From contig NC_044983.1 of NCBI RefSeq assembly GCF_008728515.1, positions 125,235,139 to 125,299,138 on the forward strand: a stretch of DNA of 64,000 bases. Reading direction: 5' to 3'. The position numbers and the translations under genes are program-made. A model generated the notes under the pieces. That model saw nothing but the letters and a program-made list of their open reading frames with translations. It was not told where the DNA came from and did no database searches. The DNA is from Papio anubis (lineage: Eukaryota > Chordata > Mammalia > Primates > Cercopithecidae). This document shows, piece by piece, positions 22,986 to 33,304 of the stretch (its first letter is position 1; each line of letters begins with the position of its first letter).

Positions 22986-23253
22986 CATAATTAAGAGCTA
23001 GGATTTAGTGAACTGATCATAATACAGAATGAGCTCACACATCCAACAACATTTATGTGGACTTTCAGAAACTCTAAAGGCACAAGAAATTATTTGAATT
23101 CACTGTTGTTCATGAATGCTGATAAGATACATATATCAAATGCCCATTCTAAGCAAACAAATCCATTCTATGCACTAAAGTACAACACAAAATCGTATCT
23201 ATACTTCCTCACCCAAAGATCTCAAAGCAAATTAAATAACCCATACAGCAGTC

Positions 23254-23552
23254 TTTTTTTTTTTTTTTTTGAGATGGAGTCTTGCTCTGTCGCCCAGGCT
23301 GGAGTGCAGTGGCGCCATCCTGGTTCACTGCAAGTTCCACCTCCCAGGTTCACACCATTTTCCTGCCGAAGCCTCCCAAGTAGCTGGGACTACAGGCGCC
23401 CACCACCACACCCAGCTAATTTTTTTGTATTTTTAGTAGAGACGAGGTTTCACCGTGTTAGCCAGGATGGTCTCGATCTCCTGACCTCGTGATCAGCCCG
23501 CCTCGGCCTCCCAAAGTGTTGGGATTACAGGCGTGAGCCACTGCATCCGGCC
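23254..23552 (-). mobile_element. AluY-like, full-length, with TSD
   Basis: T-run of 17 and a complete body with 'gttagccaggatggtctcga'. AGCAGTCTT flanks both sides (about 23246-23254 and 23553-23561). Confidence 0.92.
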
Positions 23553-23689
23553 AGCAGTCTTAAAAATATACAAGATACCTGAAAAAAACTACAGTTCAGA
23601 GCAATCAACATCTTTTTCAAAAATTTTTGCCACATAATTACAAAATGCTGTTACAGTCTAAGATTCTTTGACCTTGCCATTAACTCAAT

Positions 23690-23790
23690 TGTTCAAAACA
23701 TCATTATTAAGTACCCACTATGCACCAGGCAGGCACTGTGCTAAACTCTGGTGTAGTTACAGAAGAGACCAAAAATAGGAGGTATGCCAC
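23690..23790 (-). mobile_element. MIR or L2 tail fragment
   Basis: 'attaagtacccactatgcac' and 'aggcactgtgctaaactctg' match the widespread reverse MIR/L2 terminus. Confidence 0.5.
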
Positions 23791-24422
23791 TAAGTTATTT
23801 CCAACTATTACAGTCTTGTTTTCCTTAAACAATGTAAGAGAAAATTGTAAGTTCTTACAGTTGAATGCATTAATACTTAGTAAGAGTCAAGTAACCTCAA
23901 ATAAGTGACAATCCAGTATTTTCCCCCACGGGGACTAGGAGTAAAATAAGCACCCCTCTATACTTCTCCATCAATTGTTATTTACTATATAAAGATAAAT
24001 GACCATTTCAGATATGAGTGAAATACTCTCAAGAGGGACACTAATTTAACCTGTAAATTTTTAAAACCTGTTTATTCCTGAAGAATTCAGAGAAATGAAT
24101 TTTAACTTCAATTAGTTTAAATGTCAATCAAAAATCTATCAAAAATAAACTGCATTCACTTAGTTTTACTCAACATCTGAAATTATACTTCTTCTGGGGC
24201 AACTAGAATTAACTTACTGACCACGCCTCCCTCTGATCAACCAACCACTTTCTTGGGAGAGAAAAATCTAGCCTCTATCCAATTACATAATCTAAAATTC
24301 ATACTATATAGTCTAGAACGTTTTACAAAGCAAGAGGTTCCTCACAAACAGCTACATCACTATTAAAGTTTTAAAGATGTTTAAAGATTACTATCTAGCA
24401 AAACTGTTCTGCAAATACATAT

Positions 24423-24477
<55 letters not shown>

Positions 24478-25424
24478 CTCGTTAAAAAATCTAACTGTTG
24501 AAGTGGTTATCCAAAACCTAAGCAGGGACAAACAGTCAAGTACCTTTTTAACACCAAGCTCCCATAAAACGAAGCTGTTGGAAAATGCTGCCATAAATAC
24601 TGACAGCAATAGTATCATCATCATAATATGCAGGTAGGTGTGCTTTAGGACTACGAGCCTCTCTTGGAGTTCATTATCATGGATATGAAAGTCACACGAA
24701 AAAAAAAGTGCTGTCATTTCATTTTATGAATGCTGATTAGGGAGTTTCAGTTAACTGCAACACTCTACAAACAGGCTATCAAATAAGCCCCAGTTATCAA
24801 GCAGTTCTAGACACAAAGCTTCTGTTTTTATTACTAAATACAATTAAAGAATTAAAAGGATCAGTGTGTTTTTCTTGAGGTATATTTGTCTAAAATGATT
24901 TGCGATAGTAAGTCACCAAACAGCGAGTGATTGAAATTCCTTTAGCTATATAAAACACTCCTCTGGAATGCCGATCTCCCACACAGTAAGACTTAAAACA
25001 CACAAAACTGATTGACACACATTTTTCACATAGAGATTAAAAAGGTGGCAAACTCAATACACTTACACAGAAGTAGGAAAAAATGTGTAAGCAAATTCCA
25101 AAAACCTTTGTCTTATCCAGAATGGCACTCTGTGGTACTCCAAGTATTCGGGCATTTCATCAGTATTCTGCACACAGGGGGTACTCAAAAAATGTTGTTG
25201 ACAGATGAGACATGAAATATCACCAACAAACACTTCTACAGCAATGTATTAACAGGTAATGTAGCAAATCAGTCAAGGGACCAAGTGAGGAGGAATCCAG
25301 AGGAGTAGAAAGAATAATAATCTGCCAAATTTTACACTCAGAGGAAATTAATCCATCATAGAAGTCTTCCAGGAAAAAAAGAAAAAAGGTACTCAGTATG
25401 ACCCAGAATAGCCAGAAGGTTAAA
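23791..25424. other. Gene-free AT-rich DNA
   Basis: No exon or RNA gene could be supported. It holds a (TC)n microsatellite and then ordinary AT-rich sequence up to the CpG island shoulder. Confidence 0.4.
24424..24480. repeat. (TC)n/(TCTG)n microsatellite
   Basis: About 57 bp of TC dinucleotides with a central TCTG block near 24456-24468. Confidence 0.97.
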
Positions 25425-25461
25425 ACACACGCGCGCGCGCGCGCGCGCACACACACACACA
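25425..25461. repeat. (AC)n(GC)n(AC)n alternating tract, Z-DNA prone
   Basis: 37 bp of uninterrupted alternating purine/pyrimidine with a 19-bp pure CG core (25430-25448), flanked by CA steps. It lies about 700 bp downstream of the presumed minus-strand donor, hence in intron 1. Confidence 0.95.
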
Positions 25462-26179
25462 GCAATCGCCACTTTCACTACAGTTTGACAGTTATAGATT
25501 TGGGTAATTATAGTAGAAATTGCGTGTTTGGAAACAAACTAACACCACACCCTAAGACTGAGAATCTGGACTTTAAACGTTGAGCATTAATTAAAAGGAC
25601 AACGCAGTATCTAAGTTGGAAGGTCTGGCCGCGCAGGTGGAAGGCGAAGTGATGGGGGGCGATAAAGACACCAACTTCAACACCAGTGACCAGGACTGGG
25701 TGTCGAGGCGTGGCGAAGACCGGAGGAGAAGGGGGTGTGGAGCTGGGGACAGGAAGAGGGGATGAGGAGGAGGAAAAGCGGCCGCGAAGAGGAAGGAGTG
25801 GTGGGAGTCGGGATGGGGCGGGGGGACAACGCCGATGCGGGAGGGACGAGCCGGGGAGCAAAGAGTCACCGGCGGGCGCAGGATCTGGGGTGGGAGGGGG
25901 CGGCGAGAGCGCGCTGGAGGTGCCAGTGGAAGGAAGGGGGCGGAAGAAAGGAAGACCCGAATGAATGAGCGCCGGGGGCAGGCCGGGGCCGCGGGGCCGG
26001 AGAGGAAGCGGCCCCGGGGCGCCGCGGGGCCGGGGGCGGGCCCAGCGCGCCTGGGAAGGAGGAAGCCCCGCGCCAGCGCGGGCCCCGCCGCACCCGCCTC
26101 TTCGCCAAAATGGGGTCGCGGAGCAGGAAAGCGAGGAGTGTGAGGGAAGAGGGGAAAATGGCAAAAACCAATCACTCAC

Positions 26180-26400
26180 CCTCCGCTCGAGCCTCCAGAC
26201 GCTCTCAGTCCCGCTCCTCCGCCCTCCTCGAGCCGCAGAGGCGGCTCCTCAGCGGCGCTAGGGGGAGCCCCGGGTCCGGAGCGGGGGAGCGGCAGCAGCC
26301 GGACCGGGAGCCCCTCAGCACCTGCCCCTGTGGCGGAGCCGCGACAAGCCAAGCGGCAGCGGCGGCGGCTCCGAGCGGGGAGGGCAAGTGACCCGGATGT
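26180..26400 (-). other. Candidate non-coding first exon of an unnamed minus-strand gene
   Basis: Read on minus from about 26400, GC-rich sequence with a short CCG run (near 26358-26370) ends GAGCGGAGG at 26180. It is followed by the near-consensus donor GTGAGTGATT (intron from 26179). No ATG occurs on the minus strand in this interval, so it would be purely 5'UTR and translation would start in a later exon outside or deeper in the left region. The 5' boundary is inferred from the ETS site at 26391 and the NRF1 site at 26471, not seen. Long minus-strand frames across it are GC-driven. Confidence 0.55.
26391..26400 (-). promoter_or_regulatory. ETS-family motif
   Basis: Minus strand ACATCCGGGT, a GABPA/ELK-type core variant, at the likely minus-strand start region. 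Confidence 0.5.
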
Positions 26401-26435
26401 ACAGGGTAACGACGAGGAGGGGGAGGGGGGAATGC

Positions 26436-26444
26436 CAGGAAGTG
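26436..26444 (+). promoter_or_regulatory. ETS-family motif
   Basis: CAGGAAGTG with the GGAA core. It lies between the presumed start of the minus-strand exon and the NRF1 site. Confidence 0.5.
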
Positions 26445-26499
26445 AGGGCGCCGCGGACCTGTCCGGCCGTGCGCATGCGCCGCACGCCCGCCCCGCAAG
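26440..26499 (+). other. Candidate first-exon end of a divergent plus-strand transcript
   Basis: On plus, CGCAAG|GTAAATCC is a good splice donor with intron start at 26500, just past the NRF1 site. The start is unknown, so the left boundary is nominal. A second donor, CTTCTGA|GTGAGT, lies at 26690, about 35 bp after a TATA-like ACTTAAAGG (26650). Either could serve a promoter-divergent non-coding RNA. Confidence 0.35.
26471..26480. promoter_or_regulatory. NRF1 site
   Basis: Perfect palindromic core GCGCATGCGC. NRF1 sites are characteristic of CpG-island and bidirectional promoters. Confidence 0.75.
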
Positions 26500-26521
26500 G
26501 TAAATCCTTAGCCTATCTTCT

Positions 26522-26571
26522 CCGCCCCTCCTCCCCGCCCCTCCTCCCCGCCCCTCCCGAAGGGGCGGGGC
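26522..26571. promoter_or_regulatory. Sp1/KLF cluster on a 13-bp tandem repeat
   Basis: Three head-to-tail copies of a 13-bp unit (core CCGCCCCTCCT), followed by AGGGGCGGGGCG. The minus strand has seven G-runs of 3-4 with short loops, a strong G-quadruplex pattern. Confidence 0.8.
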
Positions 26572-26700
26572 GAATCCAGAGACAGGTGGTCGGCGGGCGC
26601 GGCGTGCTGTGGAAGGAGGCGTGGCCACCCCCTTGCACCCCCCCCGCCTACTTAAAGGGGCAGCACCTTCGCGCCGAGATAGCTTCTGAGTGAGTTGGGG

Positions 26701-27354
26701 TCTTCCAGCCTTTCTGATGTACAGATGGGAAACGGAGGTTCAGAGGTGGCGGTGACCTGCCTCGTCATCGGGCTTGGAAATGGCAGGAACTGGACATCGG
26801 GACTCGATGCTGAGCCCTGCGAAGTTGCCATACCCCACGCCTGGAACCGCTAGGCTGCGGGGCCCGCCTTTCCCCCTCGGGTCAGGTACTGAGCCTCGCC
26901 CGCGATTCCCAGCGCGGCACGTGTGCCTGGCAGACGCCCAGCGCCAGGAGACTGCACCGTTACCGCCTGCGATGGTATCGCGGAGACGCCCTTGGGAGGT
27001 GAAAAATGATCATTCTGAGAACAACAATTAGACTCCACTTACAACACTCTCAGATAAATCAGACCCCTGTTCTGGGGTCGACTCTGGGCAAAAATATCTA
27101 GAGGGCAGAAACTTGGATGTGACAGAGGGCGCAGCCTCTTAATTCCCTAATTCTCCTTTAACTCTTTGAACATAAATGATCCCTTCCCCTTTACAGACAA
27201 AAACAGAACATTCCATCTAGCTAGCTTCTCCTAATCCTGTTATAAAGCTGATTTTTTTTTTTTTTCATTAACACTAAAGGGGAGAAGATGACAATGTTAT
27301 CTCTCCCAGGGTTGTTTTCAGTTTGACAGCTGAGCAGATCACTAAGATGGAGGT
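26701..27354. other. Downstream shoulder of CpG island
   Basis: Includes an E-box GCACGTG (CACGTG at 26918-26923) and moderately GC-rich sequence to about 27000. No coding exon is evident. The 85-codon frame from 26774 has no recognisable domain. Confidence 0.45.
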
Positions 27355-27545
27355 AAATGATTATGAACATTTTGGGGTCACAGGCCCAACTGAAAATCCC
27401 GTAAAAGTATGGACTTTTCCCCCCAGTAAAACACATACATGCACACACGTTTGCATAACATATCAAGAGTTTCATGCAACCAAGGAGCCTATCCATGAAA
27501 TCCTGATTATGAATGAAGCTCTAGTCAAAGCGCTAAGGTTCCAGT
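27355..27545. mobile_element. Old interspersed repeat, family uncertain
   Basis: 'aacattttggggtcacaggc', 'cccccagtaaaacacat' and 'gtttgcataaca' resemble a recurrent mammalian repeat often seen in 3'UTRs. Family name not recalled. Confidence 0.35.
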
Positions 27546-27659
27546 AACTATCTGCGCCTTACTGTATGGGCCAAGAAATCACTCCTTGCCACAAAACACA
27601 GAAGGGCAGCCCTTACCTTATTTAGCCTTTTTGTCTTCCTCTTGAGTTATGTAGAAACC

Positions 27660-27790
27660 AAATGGTATGTAACATGGTGGGCATATTACTTAGAAACGTG
27701 TTGAGTCATGGAGAGATGAAGTGGCTTTTTCAAGGCCTACACTAGGGGCAACATTCCTAGGCCTCAGACTTTTACCTTAATTATCATACT
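27660..27790 (-). mobile_element. Possible MIR fragment
   Basis: 'ggagagatgaagtggctttt' then 'caaggcctacactagggg' fits the reverse MIR order weakly. Confidence 0.3.
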
Positions 27791-27865
27791 TCAGGAGGAT
27801 TCAGGGGTTCTATATTGTAGCTCTTATAATTCTGGTCAATTTCAATGAAACGGAAGGAGATGTTT

Positions 27866-28151
27866 GTTTGTTCTGTGACAGTCTTGCTGTCACCCAGGCT
27901 GGAGTGCAGTGGCGCGGTATCAGCTAACTGCAACCTCCACCTCCCAGGTTGAAGCAATTCTCCTGTCTCAGCCTCCCAAGTAGCTGGGATTACAGGTGCA
28001 CGCCACCATGCCCGGCTAATTTTTTGTATTTAAGTAGAGACGGGGTTTCACCATGTTGCCCAGGCTGCTCTGGAACTCCTGAGCTCAGGCAATCCACCTG
28101 CCTCAGCCTCCCAAAGTGCTAGGATTACAGGCATGAGCCACCGCGCCTGGC
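27866..28151 (-). mobile_element. Alu, nearly full-length
   Basis: The tail is reduced to 'tttgtttgttctgtgacag'. The body is complete to 'accgcgcctggc'. Flanking 'ggagatg' on both sides suggests a degraded TSD. Confidence 0.88.
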
Positions 28152-28629
28152 TGGAGATGATGTTTTGCAAATGTTGATGCTGATAGAAAAGTCCTCATAA
28201 TCCAAGAAGCTTGGTCCACTTGTCTGACATACTGACATCCAACCTCAGATAACCTGGGTTCAGATGGACCACTGTCCTCAATGTGAACCAGAGGAGGAGT
28301 TCATACACGTGCACAGTCCCTTAGATATGAGCTCTGAGTAACCACAAACCTCTAACCCTATCTCCCACCAAAAGCAGAAATCTTTCATAGTATCTTTAAC
28401 ACGTGACTATCTAGTTCAGCTCCAATATCTCCAACTATAGGGAGCTCATTACTGCAATCATCAGCCTTTGACTATGGGAAACCTCTTTTACAGTAAGCTG
28501 ATGCACAACAATTTTCATCCACTGTCCTAATTTTATCTATGGAGAGCAATATAGACATGACGCTGGCCTAGGGAGCTTACAGTCCAGCAAAGAAGCAGTC
28601 CACTGAGAAGTGATAATAATAAAATACTG
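28152..28629. other. Mostly unassigned; L2-like end
   Basis: No gene. At 28540-28620, 'gggagcttacagtccagca' resembles reverse L2. Confidence 0.4.
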
Positions 28630-28932
28630 GATCAGGTGCAGTGGCTCATGCCTGTAATCCCAGCACTTTGGGAGGCCGAAGCAAGTGGATCATGAGGTCA
28701 GAAGTTCGAGATCAGCCAGGCCAACACAGTGAAACCCCGTCTCTACTAAAAATACAAAAATTAGCTGGGGGTGGTGGCAGGAGCCTGTAATCCCAGCTAC
28801 TCAGGAGGCTGAGGCAGGAGAATCGCTTGAACCCAGGAGGTGGAGGTTGCAGTGAGCCGAGATCTTGCCACTGCACTCCAGCCTTGATGACAAGAGCGAA
28901 ATGCATCTCAAAAAATAATAATAGTAACAAAA
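28630..28932 (+). mobile_element. Alu, full-length, AluS type
   Basis: 'atcaggtgcagtggctcatg' to an 'aaaaaataataatagtaac' tail. Confidence 0.9.
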
Positions 28933-29299
28933 TACGATGAGTCCTGTGAGGAACATGGAATGCCCCTCTCAGATGCACCTTTCTCCTTAGCTGCCCTGGG
29001 CCCATTCCTGCCATGTACAAGAACTCACAAGTTCTTCCATTATCCCATGTGGGAATTCCCTGAAAGAGGAAGCTGGCTCAGAAAACAAAACCCCTACGAG
29101 AAGTGCTGAATTTATTCTTCTGCAATCCTTTCTTCATCATTCTGCATGAATGTAATCACATTTTCTCTGAGGTCAAAGCTTTCAAAGATTTATGTTGAAA
29201 AATTGAACAAAAGATGCAAAAAAAAAAAAAAAAAGGCTTACATAAGAGCACTAGTCTCTTAATGATGATTTACGCATTGTAGATAGCTGTATTTTGTGA
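28933..29299. other. Gene-free sequence with A-run
   Basis: Ordinary sequence with an A17 run at 29218-29234. No pseudogene body could be recognised upstream of it. Confidence 0.4.
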
Positions 29300-29475
29300 G
29301 TCCTTACAATGTTCCAGGCACTGTACTAAACTCTAAGCTCTTGACTTGTTTTCTTCTTTTGCTTTTTCACAACCATCCTATATGGTACTATTATCAGGCC
29401 CATTTTATAAATGAGGCAACCGAAACTCCATATGTGACAGATCCAGGATTCAAACCCAATCTGTCAACTCCACAG
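29300..29475 (-). mobile_element. MIR SINE, minus orientation
   Basis: 'ttccaggcactgtactaaac', 'actattatcaggcccatttt', 'ataaatgaggcaaccgaaac' and 'ccaggattcaaaccc' follow reverse MIR throughout. Confidence 0.85.
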
Positions 29476-29629
29476 TTTCTATGGACACTGCATTGTCTCT
29501 ATTTTTTTAAATGTCACAAGGTCCTGTGGCTTTCCTGCAGTGCTGTTTTCTTGGAAACTTTTATTTATTATTAAATCAGTTTTAAAACACTATAGAGAAT
29601 AAATGGTTTCACTCAATCATTGATTCATT

Positions 29630-30700
29630 CAATCAACACACATTCTTGCCCCCCCACCACCACCCCGCTACTGTGTCCTAGGCATCAGGCTGAGGGTCTG
29701 GGAAGAAGGACAGTAAGACATCAAGTTCCTGCTCCAGAGGGGCTGCGAGTTTAGTGAAAGGACAGGCTGTCATTCTTGCACTTAAAACAAAGCATGACTC
29801 CTTGTAATTCAGAAGGGTAGAGGAACCAACTTTCCCTGGGACAACTGTGAAGGCTTCACAAAGAATAGGACCCTTGACCAGGGGCAGTGGCTCACACCTA
29901 TAATCCCAGTATTTTGGGAGGCTGAGGCAGGCAGGTCACTTTGGGCCAGGAGTTCGAGATGGCCTGACTAACATGGTGAAACCCCATCTCTACCAAACAA
30001 AACAAAACAAAACAAAACAAAAACAAATTAAACGAACATGGTGGCACATGCCTCTGTAATCCCAGCTACTCGGGAGGCTGAGGCAGGAGAATCACTTGAA
30101 TCCAAGAGGCAGAGGTTGCAATGAGCCAAGATTGCACCATTGCACTCCAGCCTGGGCAACAGAGTGAGACTCCATCTCAGGAAAAAAAAAAAAAAAAAAA
30201 AGAATGGGACCTCTGAGCTTGGTCTTGAAGGGAAGGGGAAAGGGCCAAGAAGAAAATACGGGGGCCAAGGGTTGGGGGGGATTGTGGGGGTGCTGTGACA
30301 CACTGAGATTGTAAAGGACATCACACACCACACTAAGAAATTTGAGCTTGCCTTCTGAAGGCAACCACAAGTAGAGACGCTTCTAACCAAGGGAGACACA
30401 TAATCAGATATGTTTTATATCAGGATCACTCTGACCACAGGGTCCAATATGGACTACAGTGGTAGAGAGAACATAGGGCCAGCAAACCACTTAAGAGGCT
30501 GCTGTGGGGTCCAGGAGAGGGATAGGGAGAGAGCCTGCACAAGGAAACTGGTAGTGAAGATGAAGAACAGGCACCGGAATTAAGATGCTAACTGATGCAG
30601 AATCTGCAAGTTCAATCTGGGGGAAGAGGAGACTGGGGTTGTCGGGATGACCCAGAGGCTCCTGGCTTAGTAAACTGGATGGTGACACCACGTGATATCA
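29630..30700 (-). mobile_element. L2-like LINE, minus orientation, split by an Alu
   Basis: Pieces on both sides of the Alu at 29876-30201 follow one order: 'gttcctgctccagaggggct', 'gatcactctgaccaca', 'cttaagaggctgctgtgggg', 'gacccagaggctcctggctt'. The family is L2-like by memory. Confidence 0.6.
29876..30201 (+). mobile_element. Alu inserted into L2-like sequence
   Basis: Full dimer with a middle (AAAAC)n expansion at 29995-30025 and a 21-A tail. Flanked by AGAATAGGACC and AGAATGGGACC (one mismatch). Confidence 0.92.
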
Positions 30701-30766
30701 ATACTTTTACACAGTTTTCAGTCCTCTTATCTTCCAATCTTTATCCATGTAAATGCACATTGCTTT

Positions 30767-31084
30767 GCCAGGTGCGGTGGCTCACATTTGTAATCCCAGG
30801 AGTTTGGGAGGCCAATGCGGGCAGATCACTTGAGGCCAGGGGTTCGAGACCAGCCTGGCCAACATGGCGAAACCCTGTCTCTACTAAAAATACAAAAATT
30901 AGCCAGGCGTGGTGGCACACGCTTGTATTCCCAGCTATTCTGAAGGCTGAGGCAGGAGAATCGCTTGAGCCCAGGAGGCAGAGGTTGCAGTAAGCTGATA
31001 TCCCACCACTGCACTCCAGCCTGGGCAACAGAGTGAGACTCTGTCTCAAAAAAATAAAAAACAAAAATAAATAAATAAATAAAG
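30767..31084 (+). mobile_element. Alu, full-length, with TSD
   Basis: Flanked by GCACATTGCTTT at 30755-30766 and 31085-31096. The tail ends in (AAAT)n. Confidence 0.93.
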
Positions 31085-31096
31085 GCACATTGCTTT

Positions 31097-31240
31097 CACT
31101 GGTTTCTTCAGATATGTGCAACTCTTTCCCAATACTTTCTCATATTTCTACACACTCACATCTATCATTTTAATGACTACAGAGTATTTCATCATACTGA
31201 AATACCTCAGTTTCTTTCAGTTGCTAAAGTTCCACACCCT
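31097..31240 (-). mobile_element. Possible L1M fragment, minus orientation
   Basis: 'ttttaatgactacagagtat' with 'ttcatcatactgaaatacc' resembles the reverse L1M region 'aatggctgcatagtattcca'. Confidence 0.4.
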
Positions 31241-31589
31241 ACATGGCTGGTTTACCCCCTAGACTCATTTGGCTTTGGGTATTTTGCAAGGGATGAGTTG
31301 AGCCTCTAGGGAAAAAGAGCCTTTAGGCAAAAAGTATTGGAGAAGTGTGGCCTCGAGGGCCAGGGAAGCTGCAACTCTCCCGGGAGGGGCCTGGGCAACC
31401 GCATTCCTGTATTGCAGGTAGAAAATGCAGAACTATGGAAAAGAACCGGTCATCCACGGGGAGCCTGAGGTCCAGTTCTCTACAGAAGCTGGTGCTCATG
31501 TCCTAACCTCCCTAATCCATTTGTTCATCCATGTGTTCATATATTCACTCCTTCTAAGCATTCCTGTGAATGCAGAGAGCAACACAGCA
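31241..31589. other. Gene-free sequence
   Basis: No coding signature. The 70-codon frame from 31425 ends in MIR-like DNA. Confidence 0.4.
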
Positions 31590-31760
31590 AAGCTGAAACC
31601 ACCTCTACGCTCTGGATGTAACCTGGTCAGGCTTTGAAACCTGCTCTACAGCTTACACAAGTTATTCAACATCTGAAAGCATCAGTTTCCCCCACAAGTC
31701 TGTTGTGTTAACTCAGAGAAAACTTGTCAAATGCTAGGGACTGAACTAGGCACAGACTAA
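31590..31760 (+). mobile_element. Possible MIR fragment
   Basis: 'acctgctctacagcttacac', 'aagttattcaacatctgaaa' and 'catcagtttcccccacaagt' follow MIR order. Confidence 0.55.
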
Positions 31761-31833
31761 GCTCAAAAACTGTTTTCAGTCTTGGTTTTCTCCTTAGGCT
31801 TTTTTGACTCCCACCACTGTACCTTGAGTTTCT

Positions 31834-32148
31834 TTTTTTCTATTTTTATTTATTTATCTTTTTGAAACAGAGTCTTGCTCTGTCGCCCCAGGCTGGAGGG
31901 CTGTCAAGCGATCTCCACTCACTGTAGCCTCCGCCTCCCGGGTTCAAGCGATTCTCCTGCCTCAGCCTCCTGAGTGAGTAGCTGGGATTACAGGCATGTG
32001 CCACCACACCTGGCTAATTTTTGCATTTTTAATAGAGACGGGTTTCATCATGTTGGCCAGGCTGGTGTTAAACGCCTGACCTCAGCTGATCCGCCCACCT
32101 TGGCCTCCTAAAGTGCTGGGAATACAGGCGTGAGCCACTGTGCCCGGC
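31834..32148 (-). mobile_element. Alu, full-length, with 16-bp TSD
   Basis: Perfect TGTACCTTGAGTTTCT at 31818-31833 and 32149-32164. It carries a 4-bp local duplication (GAGTGAGTAGCTGG). Confidence 0.95.
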
Positions 32149-32164
32149 TGTACCTTGAGTTTCT

Positions 32165-32390
32165 GACCAAACCCACTGGGCAACCATTCATGAGCTGGAG
32201 CTCAGGTTCTGAATCTGCCAAAGTGAAGTACACCCACTCACTTGATCTTCGCTTCCTTTCTGTGAAATGGGGATAAGACTGTCTGCTTCTCAGAAATGTT
32301 GGGAAGCTCTCATGAAGACTGTATAAGAAAATACTTTCAAGGCTCCAAAGCACTATATCATTATTGACTGTTAACTGCTATTAGAGACAT
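32165..32390 (+). mobile_element. MIR SINE, plus orientation
   Basis: 'cctttctgtgaaatggggat' followed by 'gaaatgttgggaagctctc' and 'ccaaagcactatatcattat'. Confidence 0.65.
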
Positions 32391-32429
32391 TCTGTTTTCT
32401 TTGTTTTTCCTTTTAAAAAACTCTGACCT

Positions 32430-32580
32430 CAGCATAAGCTCCCTGGATTGTAATTACCGGGTCAAAGGATCTGAACATTTTTATGGTTCCTGATTTGTTA
32501 TTGCCCAGTTGTCCTTAGAGAAAACTACATTTTGCTGCCAGCCTTCACTCAAAGACATCTTTCAGTACGCTTCAGCACCT
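32430..32580 (-). mobile_element. L1M-like fragment, minus orientation
   Basis: 'attaccgggtcaaaggatct', 'gaacatttttatggttcctg' and 'attgcccagttgtcc' match the reverse L1M stretch 'attgctgggtcaaaggg...attgccaaattg'. Confidence 0.5.
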
Positions 32581-33104
32581 AGAGGATAGTTTTTGCTGCC
32601 TCTGTATCCAGTCTCACTCCTCAATTGAACACTCAGGGAGTTCTATCAACTGATACTCTCTTCCTTTTCACAGGATGAATGAACACCGAATCCTTGAGGA
32701 AAGAGACATCTCCAAACATTTCCACCATAGTCAGGGACTCCAGTGTTGCCTTAGGGATGAAGACTCCGTGGATATTTAATGAAGAAAGGGGAAGAGGACA
32801 GGGGACAGAGGCCTGAGAATCTCCTGGGAAGGGCTAGAAGCTCATCCAGCATTGAAAGATGACATCAGAGCCGCTATTCAAAAAGAACCCAAGTAAGAAG
32901 GCAACCAATCAAACTGACACCTTCCTGTTATTTAGCAAAACATTAACCAATCTCACAGGAGCCATAAAGCTGTCCCCCGAGTTACAAGGTTTATCTATGA
33001 GCCTCCATCACATTTGCAAATCTAACATATTTCTCACAAGTGGGGCAACTCCAAGTCTCATTTCCCCAACCCTTCAGGTAACCTGCAGGAAGAAAACAGG
33101 GTCC
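32581..33104. other. Gene-free sequence
   Basis: The 145-codon frame at 32859-33296 covers this and the following L2. It has no domain and is interpreted as chance. Confidence 0.45.
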
Positions 33105-33300
33105 CACTGCCTCACACTGGCTGTTCTCTTCTGTACCTCGAGTACACTTTCCAGTCTCTTCACTTGGCTGTTTGTCAGCCTTCAGGTTCAAAGCGGTTCC
33201 CCCATCACCATTCCAAAGGTGAACCCCCCCGACCTTCACTCATTCCCTAGCATGTCACTGGTGTTTTTCCTTCACAGCGCTTATCACAAACACTAATTCT
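33105..33300 (+). mobile_element. L2 LINE fragment, plus orientation
   Basis: 'cttggctgtttgtcagcctt' and 'ccttcacagcgcttatcaca' follow L2 order. The Alu at 33305 interrupts it. Confidence 0.6.
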
Positions 33301-33304
33301 TTCC

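Larger units (their letters stand above)
25620..26700. promoter_or_regulatory. CpG island, probable bidirectional TATA-less promoter
   Basis: The sequence switches abruptly to GC-rich, CpG-dense DNA with NotI-type (25779) and many CGG/CCG strings, then returns to ordinary composition by about 27000. Within it lie ETS, NRF1 and Sp1 motifs and donors facing outward on both strands. A G-quadruplex-type run occurs at 26016-26040 on plus, and a weak CTCF-like string CGCTAGGGGGAG at 26255-26266. No TATA box precedes the likely minus-strand start. This is typical of a housekeeping-type promoter. The genes could not be named. Confidence 0.9.

Noticed and set aside
25508..26179. 223-codon and 194-codon minus-strand frames in the CpG island
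   Set aside because: Low-complexity Pro/Ser/Arg translation of GC-rich DNA. The frames lie past the strong donor at 26179, so they would be intronic.
26254..26266. CTCF site in the presumed first exon
   Set aside because: GGCGCTAGGGGGAG is only a partial match to the CTCF core, so it is mentioned but not called.
26176..26628. 150-codon minus-strand frame across the promoter
   Set aside because: No ATG at its start on inspection (the codon reads GTG). It spans the ETS/NRF1/Sp1 region and the donor.
29218..29234. A17 run as the tail of a processed pseudogene
   Set aside because: No recognisable cDNA-like body or target-site duplication upstream.
30741..31121. 126-codon frame resembling many database 'proteins'
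   Set aside because: Standard antisense-Alu translation. The same applies to the frames at 61516, 59623, 40815, 55214 and others.
32859..33296. 145-codon plus-strand frame
   Set aside because: No domain, and its second half is an L2 fragment with no splice or promoter context.
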